Shown here: positions 24,440-45,239 of the stretch, piece after piece
Layout: every line of letters begins with the position of its first letter
Numbering within the stretch: the stretch's first letter is position 1
Position numbers and translations under genes: made by a program
From: Asterella californica
Lineage: Eukaryota; Streptophyta; Marchantiopsida; Marchantiales; Aytoniaceae
DNA: 64,000 nt
Reading direction: 5' to 3'
Assembly: GCA_036924285.1 (NCBI GenBank)
Contig: JAYKYS010000007.1
Coordinates: forward strand, 1,364,001-1,428,000
The notes under the pieces: generated by a model
The model's input: the letters and a program-made list of their open reading frames with translations, nothing else
Database searches by the model: none
Told to the model about the DNA's origin: nothing

Positions 24440-26796
24440 CTACTTTCCATCGTAGTCAACCTCATCTTCAAGCTCTTCTGCATAATCATCATCCTCAAAC
24501 TGAAACTTTGTCAAGATATTTGCTAGATCGACCTCCTCATCTCTCTTTTTGAAAATCTTGACATGTACTACCTGCCACTAGGACTACCACCTTCAAGCTC
24601 GTTTCGTCCAACTCTTGCAGAGCGTAAGTTGCATTATCATGAACCTTCTTCACCACATACGGACCAAACCATCGCCTAGAAAACTTTCATAGTGCACTAT
24701 GCTGATTGTCTAGATTGTTGTCATAGACTAACATCCAGTCACCTTCTTTGATTTCTCTAGGTCTTAAACGATGTCGCTGATCAAATCTGACATTGTTCTT
24801 CAACCGTGCTTCTCGTAGCCTATCCAAAGTAACTTGGATATCCTCAGGTCTTCTCTCTAATTGTCTAACTCGAATAGCAAGAAGTTCTTCTCTTGTCAGA
24901 TAGTCCTCCCAAGGTAACGTACTCCATGTCAGAATGTGTTCTTCAACAAGCATGATAGGTTTCTGATCTGTGATGAGCTCCACTGACATGTAACATGTTA
25001 CCGAGCTATGCGCCGTTTGATCTTTCTGTAACGCAAATGATAAGAGTCGAGGTCACTCGCGCACTCTTTCGTTACAGGTCTTCACCAAAGCCTTCACAAT
25101 GGACAGATGACCACATTCACTCTTGGTATTCTTTTCGGAATTGTAAGCAGTTGTCAGTGACAACCTCATCCCATATCTTGCAAAGAATTCACGAGTCTCA
25201 TGTGCATCTAACTCTCTCCGATCTGCAGTAATCTTTCCCACACAATCCATATCGATAAACAACCTCTTTCAAGAGAAATCTACATACCCCTTCAACCGAA
25301 GCGCTCTGTCCTCAACTTGATTTGAAATATCTTCTCTAGCAAGTACCAAGCATCTCATCTGCCACAATCCAACTGGTATAGTCACAAAGTCTACAACTCA
25401 CTTCAAGTGGATTGTCACGAATAAGTCGGATGTAATCCGTCTCGATGTCGGATGTTTGAATACATCTGACATGTCAAAAAGACTCCACAAAAGATACGAC
25501 ATCCCTGTATATGTTTTTTCACCAATACCGCTCTTTCATCTTCGTAAAAGTGGTCCAAATCCCTCGATGTCCCGTCTAAAGACTCTCATGAAATGCTCTG
25601 AGCAACTTCTGCTGATCTTCTTTGTCACAAATCACTCGTAACGGTATCCCACCTTTCTGCTTCGGCCGCTTCCAAAGAAATCCATCTTGCAACATGAAGT
25701 TGTAGGCCTTCCTTTGAACTCTCCGAAACCTCTCATCCGTCCAACCTGTGTGCTTAACCATCATGCTAAGGTACCTTCCAAGGGTCAAGCAATTCACGCT
25801 CATACAACCCTTCTACAAACAACTCTTCTTCCTTCTTGTGTGTGCAATCGAATAGAACTTTACACCCACGTCGTCAATATCTTCAACCATCTCATCCTCC
25901 TCATCATATCGAGCTCGAGATAACATATTTCTCATCGGATTGTCCTTCCTTGCAATATGTCTAAATTCCGGATTCAACGACTTGATATATGCAATCTATT
26001 GTAACATCGCAATATCAAGAGTCGTACAATTCATGATCATCCTTAGTAACGGCAAACAATCATTATCAACCACCACTGCAGCTCCAATCAAATACTCTTT
26101 CTCGATTTCATGGCTGAAACAATACTCATTAGTTCTCTCTTCACTTGCGGGTATGCATGTCGACGAGCGCTTAACACCTTCGCTCCAAACCTAACCGTAA
26201 ATTTATCTCCATCCTCATCTTGTCCTACTTCCCATCCGATTACAACTGGACTTGTATCTACAGAAAGAACCACCGGCCTAGCATCCTTGTAATCAATCCT
26301 TCTCAAAACTGGAAGAGATTATAGTAAGGACTTCAGCTTCCGTACCGCATCAGTATGCTCTTCCTCCCATCTGAACTTATGACCCTTGCGTAACAACCAT
26401 ATAATGGATCCGTCACATGCGCATAATAAAGAATCCAAATGTGATAGAATACACAAGCACCCAAAAACCTTCTTACTTCTGTCAACGAGTTGCAAATCTC
26501 CTTCATCCTCCCAATCGCATCCACTTAGTTCGGGTCAGGCTTCTGATCAAATGATCTACACAAATGATCAACGGTCAAAGCTTCTCTAACCTCAAATGTA
26601 GACTTCGCACCAGACAGCGTGAGATGAACTTCCTCAAGAGATAGGATCTTCTCACAATCTGTGATGTGATCGATGACGTATCGCCGACACTCCTTCTGAT
26701 CCTTGCTTCATCATTCTCATCTTCCACACATCCTTTGATGGGAATGTCAAAGAACGGCATCGTCTTTTCAGGGATAAAGACCTTGACGGATATCAA
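24440..26796 (-). pseudogene. Gypsy pol, second half: RT end, RNase H, integrase
   Basis: Reading leftwards from 26796: VFIPEKTMPFFDIPIKG is the RT palm around the YxDD-equivalent position, here altered to FFD. Then come EVRRFLGACVFYHIWI (RT thumb) and VVLSVDTSPVVIGWEVGQ with VLSARRHAYPQVKREL (RNase H). The integrase shows FMLQDGFLWKRPKQKGG (N-terminal part), then DRRELDAHETREFFARYG and LTTAYNSEKNTKSE (core). It ends with RHRLRPREIKEGDWMLVYD (C-terminal part). The piece begins exactly where the first half of RT at 31140 stops. Several in-frame stops and shifts make it non-functional. Confidence 0.82.
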
Positions 26797-27500
26797 ATCA
26801 GACGATCCGTTTGGATGGGGTGTGCGATTTAAGCCGCAAGGAGGAGTTTTTGAAGATTAGATCACATGCGATAAAAAATTGACGATATCTCGGCTGTCGA
26901 GAGTTGGATCTGAAGGTTTCTTGGGTCAACGGAGTCAGAGAAGAAAACCCTATCGACATCTGAAGACCACTTGGTGAGAAGAGAAATTTTTCTAATAAGC
27001 TTTTTTTGGTTCCTTCGCTACGGTTTTTACTCTCTTTTTTTTGAGTTCGTTAGAGATCTAGTTGGTTATGTACGGCTTGTGGTAGCTAGCTTTAGCTAAG
27101 AGCTTGTACGTGGACGTTGTTTGGACTTGGGTTTGAATCGTGTGATACTAGTGCAGCTCTTTTTGTTAGCAAATGGATGTTTCTCTTGCTTTGAGCTACG
27201 CTTTGATAGTTTTGGGTCTGGCTTCTCCTTCATTTGGACTTAACCACTATACCCCGAAGGATTGAGATTTAGAGACTCGTTTTGGGAAGGTTTTGAAGCA
27301 GATTATAGACCGATGTGGTCTATTTCTCAGTTTTGTATTCTTAGGGAGAAAGAACCGACAGTGTATGTACATTGGGAGTTGGTATATATTGCGACGCTCA
27401 TTTTCATGCTTGTTTCTCTCTTTCTTGTCTCTGTACATCTCCACAGCCAAGAACCTCACGTTTTCTTGGACATCCTTCACGCGAAATCCGATACGATACG
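26797..27500 (+). repeat. Inverted 3' portion of the 5' LTR
   Basis: This is collinear with about 14325-14990 of the family LTR and starts abruptly at GATATCAAATCAGACGATCC. It ends near CGAAATCCGATACGATACG, and the gag leader follows. Its missing front part is at 31141-31953 on the other strand. Confidence 0.8.
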
Positions 27501-27575
27501 GTGGTGAACTCCAAGTGAAGGTCTGGGGTGGAGATTTCATCTATGTTTGAACTTTGAAGAAGAGATTGACAATCA

Positions 27576-30500
27576 TGAGTGGGGACGAGAACGGTGATGG
27601 AAACGGAGCTAGTGGTTCAGGTGGATTGCTGAAGGTGCAGTTGGATCCGACGACTGCATCGATGTTTCAAGCTTTCATAATGTTCTTACGACAACAATAG
27701 TTTGACGAGCAGAAGGAAGCTTTGGCAACAAAGGAGCTTCAAGTGGTGGTTAGCAAGATTGACCAGTTTGATGAGAGAGATGTCTTAAGATATCTGAGGC
27801 ATTATGTGAAGGAGATGGAGTTAAATCGGGTATCAAAAGATGAGATGATTGAGACATTTGAGTTTGTAGCAGCTCCAGAGATTAGAGATCAAGTTAAAAT
27901 GCTAATGAAACATTTTAACAAGGATTGGGAGATGTTTGCTCGTGTCTTGATGGATGAGTACTTCTTGGAGGACTCTGATCGGGTCACCAAGAAGTCATTC
28001 TTGGAGTGGGTTGAGTAACCGAGGAAGGGTTTAAAAGCTACTGAGTTACTCATGGAGTTTGAGAAACTATTTTCTAGGTTGACTAGGATGGAGAAGTTGA
28101 CACTGCATTCCAACAAGATAGAGTTATTTCTTCGGGCTGTAGATGAGAGCTGCAAGAAAAGCTGGAGGTACTTTTGGAGGATGGAGAGGAAGACGATGGG
28201 TTGAACAGTAGTTGGAAGAAAGTTGAGGATGCGGTTGGTCTGCTTACCAAGAGGGAGTGAAGACGAGAGAAGGTTCCTCTTAAGAGACCGACACCAACAC
28301 CGACTGCTGTAGCACCTATTCCTATAGTGCGACCAACGTTTCATGTTGCTAGACAGATGGTACCAGTTGTTCTAGTTGTTCCAGTTGTCCAAGTACCTGT
28401 AGTATCTTCGAAGAAGGATGATTCAAACCTTGAGGAGATCATGCGTGGAATGCGAGATCTGCAGATCAAGCTCACAAGATTGGAAGAGAAGGGGTTTGCA
28501 AGCGGAGCAAAACCGTTTGAGAAGCAATGTTGGATCCAATGATGTATCTGGTGCCATGGTATCGATCATTCACGTAGATTACAAGGAGTTCACTGATATC
28601 TTACAACAAGAGGTGATCTTCTGAAAAGATGAGAAGGTAGCATTGAGAGATATTGGTGCACTTCTTCAGACCAACTTTGGTAGAGGAGGGATGAAGAAGT
28701 TGGTTGAGAGTCACTTATCAGTGCAAGCAGTTGCAATAATGGAGGTTAAAACTTATGGTACAAGGGTTGAGGATCAAGATGAGAGGAATTTTAACGAGCA
28801 CCTTGAGCCAAGTGGATTGTGGTCATCTACCATCTCTATGAAACAAACATGAAAGATGGCACGTGAGACATTGTTGAGGACAGCTGCTACAATCCGAAAG
28901 GATACTGGATGAGAGGATCCGATAGAAGTTCTATCGCTACATGCTTACATTGTCAAGAACCAACACGAAGCGTTGTTGAAAGAGAACTGAAGGAGAGATT
29001 TAGAGGATGTAGGGGAAGGAACTTCTTCCAAGAGACAGACTCGAGGAGAGAAGGTTCGTCAAGAGCTTTGGGATGCAGGAGCTCAAGATCTATCGATGAA
29101 TGATGCTCCTTCTCCATCGAAAGAGAGAACGAAGGAGTTTCAGAAAGAGAAGGCTAAGCCGGCTGCATACAAACTACATTCGGACATCGAGACTTGAATT
29201 GACTTGAAAGGAGTCTTGGAAGATCGCATTTTGAATGCGAAGGTGAAGTTTACTTTGAGGAAAGTTTTGGGCATTGCTAAGCTTGAGTTTCATGATGTCA
29301 TCATCGACATAATCAAACAGAAGCGACAGATTACGCGTGAGACTGATTTATCGCATGCTTTGGATATTAGGGTGTCTGTGGATGAAGAGAGAGAGCTTGC
29401 AAAATGCAGTGTATATTCTTCAAAGGAAGAAAGAGATCGAAGACGCAGGGTACATTTTGAAGATGAAGAGGAGGATAGGAAGCAACGCTCAAGTCAATAC
29501 AGTCACAGTCACTGGGCTCGAGCTACGACGGAGACGCTGGTGAGGATTAGAGATTTGGATGAGCCGATGGTTGCTCTGACTGATCATAGATCCAAAATCA
29601 ACATCATGTCGAAAGAATTGTACAAGAAGAAGAAGTGGTCTATCGACACAGAGCATGGGTGGATCATAAGAGCACCCAACAACACAAGAATAGATTTGTA
29701 TGGAGCTTGTCTAGACATTAGAGTGTGCATAGGTGATGTTGCTATCGAGCAAAATTTCTTTGTTCGAGAAGCAACATCATACCCACTCATTCTTGGCCAA
29801 CTTTTCATCACAACAACTCGGATGGAGACAAGGGTACTAGACGACGGATCTGCTTATGCTAGGATCTGAAGTCAAGATGAGACGAGAGTGGTGCAATTCT
29901 TGACTGTACTGTCCAATCACGAGCGCAATCAAGATCATCTGAGGAAGAAATCGCTTCCAAAGGTGAGTGAAGAGTTCAAGGATTTTCGTTGAGTACCACT
30001 ATAGAGCGGGTTTGTGGTGGTGCGCAAGAGAAGATACTCTCGCTTGAAGGAGAGTGCCTTTGGTACATGTTTTCTGAGTGTGGGATTGCTATTTACAAGA
30101 AGGCAGAAGAGCTAAAAGAAAAAGAACAAAAACATTTGTGTGATCACGTCTATTGGATGAGTTGATGTTGAAAGAGTTGGGTGAGCTAGGAGATGAATGG
30201 ATTTCTGGTGTTTATGAAGAGGATGGTTGAAGGATCTTTTGCGAGAGATCACGTCTATTGGATGAGAGGATATGGATAAGGTTGTGCAGGTTCATTCAAG
30301 GGAGGTCTACTCGGTGTTCAAATCATTTCGTGCACATGAGGTTCGAGTTGAGACGAAGTTCAAGACAATGGATAAAAAGCCAACTAGTTGCTGGTCCCTT
30401 GCCAGATGACACTAACCAATAGATGGATCGAGCTTCAAGAGAGAAGAGTTTGAGAGATCTTGTAATGATAGGACATAAGTTCACAGATGAGACCTTGAAG

Positions 30501-31140
30501 ACTTAAAGATTGGATCTAACGGGTCGCTTCTACCAGAGAGAGTTGAAGATTGGATCTGATGGGTCTCTTCTATCAGAAAGATTGGATCTGATGGGTCCCT
30601 TCTGCTTCAAAGAGATGCTTTCACGGCATGAGAAAGTATTTGTCTTTGAGCCACATGAGATTGGGTGTGTAGACCCATACGTTGTTACCACGATGGTTAT
30701 CTTCACAATATCGCATGTGCCGTGGAATCTGAGACCAATTCTAGTACTGCGGGCTCACTTGCCTAAACTGGTGGAGTTGTTGAAGGAGAAGATGCGGATG
30801 AAGATCTTGGAGCTGTCTACATCGTATTCGAGCAGATGGTTTACAGTGCCTAAGAAGAATAGGTCGTTGCGGTTCATTCAAGATATGCAACCGGTGAACA
30901 CAATAACAATAAAAAATGCAAGGGTGAGACCGATTGTGGATGAGTTCAGAAGTGTTTGCAGGAAGAGCAATTACTCAATGGAGATCTTTACTCAGGATAT
31001 GATCAGTTTCAACTAGCGGAGGAGAGCAGAAGTTTCACGACAATGAGGACACTTTTGGGGTTGGTAAGAATGTGTATCTTATAACAGGGAGCTACCAATT
31101 CAGTAGCACACATGATGAACGAGATGAATAGAGTTCTATC
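27576..31140 (+). pseudogene. Gypsy gag, protease and first half of RT (inverted segment)
   Basis: An ATG at 27576 opens a gag-like frame (MSGDENGDGNGASGSGG) with an early TAG. It then reads FEFVAAPEIRDQVKML, MDEYFLEDSDRVTKKSFLEW and a Pro/Val-rich linker near 28290-28410. A protease-like domain at 29530-29870 reads MVALTDHRSKINIMSKELY and SYPLILGQLFITTTRMETRV; the usual D-S/T-G triad is replaced by DHR. RT begins near 30620 with IFTISHVPWNLRPI, SSRWFTVPKKNRSLRFIQDM and PIVDEF, and runs to HMMNEMNRVL at 31140, where it is cut. Stops and frameshifts occur throughout. I saw no clear CCHC knuckle. Confidence 0.8.
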
Positions 31141-31953
31141 TGGTATATAGATCTAGCTACCGTGAACCCAACGAGACTCCAAAAAAACCGTTTGGAGTTC
31201 TCCTTGTAAAACCACGCAAGAAATTTAGTCGCAAGATGCAAAAAATTGACGTAAATCGACTCCTTATAGCTCAAACTCGCTCACCACACCCAAACCAACA
31301 ATCCAATCCACATACAATCTTCTCCTATGCGTAGGTGAAGATTCCTTGATCGCATAGACACAAAGAATGAAGAGTTTGACTCACCGATCGAGAAGAACAA
31401 CTCGATTTCATGTCGCATGCGATGAAAAACTAACGTAAATGTTTCCTTGCGAGCCAATTTCACCCAGAACTCTCAATTCGTCCAATGAAACTTCATATCG
31501 TCTTCAATTTTCTAAAGAACTCAGTGTTCTGATCTCGACGGATCCAACTACACACAGCAAGTTTCAACTCCAGAACGGTCGGAACGGTCCAACTCTCCTT
31601 CACAAGTATTGAAGCACTCCAAAACCTCTCATGCGTTTCAATTTTTCTCAAAACACATTCCCCGCTCCATTTCTTCACGAACCACCTTAACCAACGGGTA
31701 GCCTGCACAGATCTGAACCCAATGACACCTTGCTTGCATGCATTGAACTTCTCCAAACCGTCCATCGACAAGTCATAGAAACAAGCTACCCCCTTAAGCT
31801 ACCCCCTTACGTCAATCGCTGTACGTACAAGTTTTCTCAGATAATGAGCTAGCATGTCCTTTGCGTCGTTAGTATAGCGCCAAGAGCTGCAAATACCCAA
31901 TCATCAATAGTAAACTATGGTGTAGTTTGATTTTTTCTTCTTTCGAATCTCGT
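31141..31953 (-). repeat. 5' portion of the 5' LTR
   Basis: This is the reverse-strand match to about 13485-14310 of the family LTR. Homology stops at about 31953, where a fragment of the other repeat family (GAGGTTAGGTATTAAATTA) begins, so this is the outer edge of the retrotransposon. The inner edge at 31140/31141 is the inversion breakpoint. The 157-bp array is absent here, as expected for a 5' LTR. Confidence 0.78.
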
Positions 31954-33360
31954 ATTAACATCTAACCGAAGAGGTTAGGTATTAAATTATATGCATGGAT
32001 ATGCAAGTGCTCGAATGAACACTAGATCATGTAAAACTACTCAGATTTTCTTTCATTTTGTAAACGTTATCCAGCTGATCCTGTTCGACACTGAATGAAA
32101 TAGCAATTTTAGAATTATTTCTCCCCAACCGACGAGATTCCTAAACTTATTTGACATGATGAGGGAAGAAAATAAATACTCGAGAGTGGGAAACCTAAAA
32201 TCAGCTGTTGGAGCAGACTATGGATTTACTGTTACTGAGAGTGTTATGGGACATAGTGTATGGTGCTTTTATATTTTCAGTTGATCGTTTATAATATGTT
32301 TTCCTCTTTGTTGGGGATATTACTATATGATTATGCAGAATAAGAGTTCATGTCAGTTAACAGAAAAGACGTTTAATATGTTCAAGTGTTAAAAATTCAG
32401 TTTTCAAATCTGAATAAGGTTCAGTTTTATCATGTTCTGAACCATGTAAACCAGTCGTACACTAGTCCTGGGCCATCAACGTGTTGTGCAGGACAACGCC
32501 CGAGGCGGACACGTGTCCGCAGGTTTATCTACGAGGAATGTTAACGAATGCGGAGAAAGAAAGCAGAATGTAACGTGGCTTTGATAAAGAGCTGTGCCGA
32601 ATACTCATACACTCTGTTCTAGTCATTCCAGAGTTTTCTAGTGATGAATGACGATGTCGATTTTTTGAGAAAATGTGATAGGATGAACAATTCATGGATA
32701 GAATTTCCTACGTTGTTAATGAAGTGAGTCACTTTACCGTGCGATCAGTTACATCAATGGCAACAATCAAAGACTTTTAAGTGTAAAGTATGATGTGTGA
32801 AACGGTGCAAAGGGGTTGGATTTACAACTTGATCTGTAGATCATTTCGAGAAAACTTCGATAGTAGAACATAAACAGCTCTGGAATAGACGTTACTATTT
32901 TCTAGTCTACTCGTATAGAGCCCTTTGCAGAAACAAACTGATCTTCTAGACTTTAGGAGTGTCATGAAATTCTCATGAGTTGCCGGTTCATTCTCTGGGC
33001 TGACGCGGATACACACCGCCAGAACTGTCAAAAACAATCCTTGGGACAGAAAATGTGTCACACCGTAGCAAATCTCCTGTTCTAGTGACGCTGCTTAAAC
33101 CACCAGTGCTAACTCACTCACCTTGCCTATATAGAGCAAAACTGACCGTTATCCCAGTAGTCAATGCATGCACATATTCTCCGCCACTTCCTACCATGAT
33201 ACACAGCTGACCTGCCGAAGCTAAAAACTTCAGATCAGATCAGTGAAGAAGACGTCTGCTTCTCCCTCGCTACCTCTACTCGTCACTACTCTACCTCAAC
33301 TTGACGTACTCAGGAAAACTCGAAATCTGGCACCAGCAGATAAAGATCTCAGCTCGCACA
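31954..33360. other. Intergenic stretch downstream of the ABCC gene
   Basis: The left edge has a scrap of the ~480-bp repeat family (near 31965-32000). The remainder has no gene I can support and should include the 3' UTR of the reverse-strand ABCC gene. A small reverse-strand ORF at 32822-33061 has no recognised content. Confidence 0.45.
32505..32520. promoter_or_regulatory. 16-bp perfect palindrome with G-box core
   Basis: GCGGACACGTGTCCGC is a perfect palindrome centred on CACGTG, the plant bZIP/bHLH G-box. It stands downstream of the ABCC gene in otherwise AT-rich DNA. Binding is an inference from the motif only. Confidence 0.35.
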
Positions 33361-41900
<8,540 letters not shown>

Positions 41901-44900
41901 TGTGCACGAGTTGCGCAGCTGAGACCCGAACTCTTTTGCAATTTCTACAAAAGCAGCCCTCGATACACACCCACCGCCCTCTCTATTCACGTCAAAGGTG
42001 ACAGATGACCGCACTCCTCAGTCTCTAAATCTGAGGAACACCGAGAGGTGCAGCCCGTGCCAAGGTCTTGCTTCTTGCTTCAAACATATCGCGTATACTC
42101 CCCCTCACATCCCCCACTACACTACATGACATTTGCCATCCAACTAAGACGTGATCGGTGGTACTAAGGACGACGACGTATACTCCTCACGAGCCACAGC
42201 AACTAGCTGCGTGAGACGGATCTCCCTCACTTCTTCACGAGTTCAGCTACGGTAATCAGCTTGAGCTGAACTCATAGTTCTAGTTCCCGAATCGATCAGT
42301 CCTCAAGATAAATTTCATTCTCGGTCAGGTCCCCATTGGATCCCTCCTGCAAGCATGTAGATGTCGGACGCTGAGTGTTTCGAACTCAGCCACGAGCTCC
42401 CAAACCGGCATCTGAGCCACTCCGGGCAGTGTACTAAAGACTCCCTCCTTCCCTCTACATCTCCAGAGCAGCCATTAATGGGCACGCGTACCATCTCCTG
42501 GCACAACTGACGATTTGTCACCATTCCCGCCGTGCCCACTGCATACTGGTGTAGGGAAAAGGCGAGCCGGTCGCATAACCAGGCCTGCCAGTTACCGTGC
42601 CCAGCCTCGGGAAAGCACGAGTCGCGACACTTATTTTTCCAGCGAGGAACGACCATCATGACAGATGTCTGAATGATGGGCAGTGCCGTCCCAGACTGCA
42701 CAAAGAGCACCTGTCTTTGCCAAGCGCTGTCTGCTACGTGTACTCTTTCTTCAAATATTTCGCTTTATTATATGCTTATACAACTTTCTAGCTATGCTCA
42801 TCTGAATTTCTGACGGCTGAGCAAAAGATAACAGCACTCAAAAGAAGCTCAAGAAACCTCTTCATATCTATTTTTCAGTCCGGTTCACACATCCGTCATT
42901 TCTTGGGCACCTTCCGGCATTCCCAAAATCCGCATTTCGTCCCCCGGATTGTGAAATGTAACAATGACCAAATGGATGAAAATTTTACATCTGCGGTGAC
43001 CAATATGTAAAATAGCAGTATTAACATTACAGGAAATTAATGTTTTTTCAGTATTCTTAGCTGAGTATTTTCAGGCTGTTCTTAAATACAAAAGAGGTAA
43101 ATATATATTTTCAGTACTGTTGGTAACCAAACACATGTACGTGTCTAATTTCTTTATTACTCCAATCCGCAGAGTGAGTGAGAGAGAAATTCTTCGGCAC
43201 GACAATAACTTGATTCTTCGCTTTACCGCAATCTTCCCGGCAAATTGCAGCTAAAACATAAGTACCAGGAGCGAGGAGTGTGCTATGGAGAGAGGAGGAA
43301 AGAGCTATGAGAACGCCAGTTGTCAGCCAACACAAGAGAGTACATACATAAGTACGGTTGCTACATAAGTACGGTGCATACATAAGTACGGTTGCTGTCT
43401 CGCACGTGTCAATGAACCTGCCCCGCATACAAAAGGAACCAACCCATGCCACCGGTGTTTAGATACGGTAGTAATTTCTGAAAGTCTTGAGCCGGACAGT
43501 TCCTGTGAAGGGTACAGCGCTCGTGGCTAACCTGCATTCTTTGTATTCTCAACCGATTGAAATCCTAAAAAGTCGGGCTAAAATGATGTCCAGCGGATAT
43601 TTTGTAGGTTGAAATTTTACAAAACGACAAGTTAGCTGTTAAAAGAACCGATTAATAAATGACTGAAAAAACCGATTTCATTTATTATCTTCGGATATTT
43701 CCGGTTCCCGAACCATTTTACCCCGAACGCTGGAAGGGCAGGATGTAATTAAGCTGCCGAGTTCTCCGGGCGACGGTCGAGAAAAGTACACTGCCGATAG
43801 GCAGCAGTAATTATCGGGAAAAGCGGCCGGTCTTTGGTCCAGAGTCTCGGAAATGTTATCAATGGAAATAAGATTCCGGCTAATCCGTAAATTCGGAACT
43901 TCATACGTGGCAGTAGCAATGCGGATCCAATTTTGTCCTTCCAAATGCTTCTGACTGGGAACCTTGTGCCTTGTACGCCACTTTCGGAAGCAACCCAGTA
44001 AGCGAAACCGGACAAGCGCAAAGAATTTCCGAAGTTTCCGATGCGGAAGAAAGCCTCGCCGGACGCACGTTCAAAAATTCAGAAAGATATTCGCCAAGTG
44101 GGAGTTCCCGGCGCTGAGTCGGAACCGAGTACATAAAACATTCGCAAAATTTATGTCTGGAAGCGTAATGCCACGAGTAAATGATTGTAATCACGAGCAA
44201 GACCAACAAGTTTCGCTATTAGATATTGTCATTTACACATTGGATATGGTTGTGTTCATTCCTTTCGTTATATATGTGTGTTATTTTGTCCCAAAGTATT
44301 GAAATACATGATGTCCATTAAAAAAACTGAATCATAGACTTGTTCATGTCTTCTGACATTTGATGCTATCAAGTAGTAGTAATATCATATCAATATTTAT
44401 CATCTATCATTTGTATTTTTATTTATAAGAAAAAATCTTTTTATTATTTTAAAATATAAGTATATCACAAATGCACACCTCCACAATTCCAGTGCAATCG
44501 CAGGATACGGTTTGCTTTGACTTGGAGATTTGGGCCATTCCAAGAACCGGAAAAATATTCGAGGGCGTTAATTCATTAACGCGTTCAAAACTAATTAATC
44601 TAATTATTTATTATTTTTCCTAGTCTTTTAACCAAATAATTTATCATTTTGTAAAGCTTTATCCTGCAAAGGCGTCAACTAGTCACCATTTCAACCCAAC
44701 TTTCCAGATTTCTAGCCGGCTGATAATACAAAGAATGCCGGTTAGCCTCGAGCATTGCAACGCACCACCTAAATCACGTTTTGGGCTCATAGCAATATTT
44801 GTGAGGTCTTGAAATAGTTACCCGCCCATTTCCATAGCTCATGGATAAATCTTTCTTACTGGACAGGCAAGATTTCAGTTTTGAACTTTGACAAGATATA

Positions 44901-45239
44901 GTCGCGCACCTCCCAGGAAATGTGGCTACCAAACAGCAAAATGTGCAAGGCTGGACGTGTGTGAACCACAACTCCACATTGAGTCAACTTGCACGGAAAC
45001 TATGCACACCATTTTAAAATATTTAGAGCGTCTCCACAACATCTCTTTAAAGGTCTTTTATCAGTTATGGAAAGGTCTTTATATAGCTATGTTGTGGTTT
45101 TCTAACTTAAAAGCTTTTACTAACTACGTCAAAATTACCTTTTGTTTCTTGGGAGATTTTGTGCCAACCAACAGCAGCAGGGTGTATGGGCTTCGTCTAA
45201 CCTCTGCATCTTCCAGTCAGCCCTCCTCATTAAATTTAT
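41901..45239. other. ABCC upstream region and intergenic DNA
   Basis: The first several hundred bases should hold the 5' UTR and promoter of the reverse-strand ABCC gene. The frame upstream of the ATG is open to a TGA near 42018, so the ATG at 41900 is the best start. Reverse-strand open frames at 42315-42710 and 43678-44209 have no recognisable content. The stretch 44330-44660 is strongly AT-rich. Confidence 0.45.
43346..43396. repeat. 17-bp tandem repeat, three units
   Basis: ACATAAGTACGGTTGCT occurs at 43346 and 43380, with a close variant (ACATAAGTACGGTGCAT) between them at 43363. This is a short minisatellite upstream of the ABCC gene. Confidence 0.9.

Larger units (their letters stand above)
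22320..31953 (-). mobile_element. Gypsy family A retrotransposon with an internal 4.3-kb inversion
   Basis: The outer parts lie on the reverse strand: start of the 5' LTR (31953-31141), then second half of RT, RNase H, integrase (26796-24440), the 157-bp array and the 3' LTR (to about 22320). The segment 26797-31140 lies on the forward strand and holds the end of the 5' LTR, gag, protease and the first half of RT. Both breakpoints fit. Flipping 26797-31140 joins LTR sequence ending ...AGATCTATATACCA to GATATCAAATCAGACG, as in the uninterrupted LTR at 14290-14340. It also joins RT ending HMMNEMNRVL to VFIPEKTMPF. This looks like one insertion later rearranged, not two insertions. The coding parts are full of stops. 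No target-site duplication was found. Confidence 0.8.

Noticed and set aside
26797..31140. Independent forward-strand gypsy insertion
   Set aside because: Both of its ends complete sequence missing from the reverse-strand flanks exactly, so an inversion within one element explains it better.
42315..42710. Reverse-strand 131-codon ORF upstream of the ABCC start
   Set aside because: It has no domain and no splice link to the ABCC gene. A TGA separates the ABCC frame from upstream sequence, so it is more likely 5' leader or promoter.
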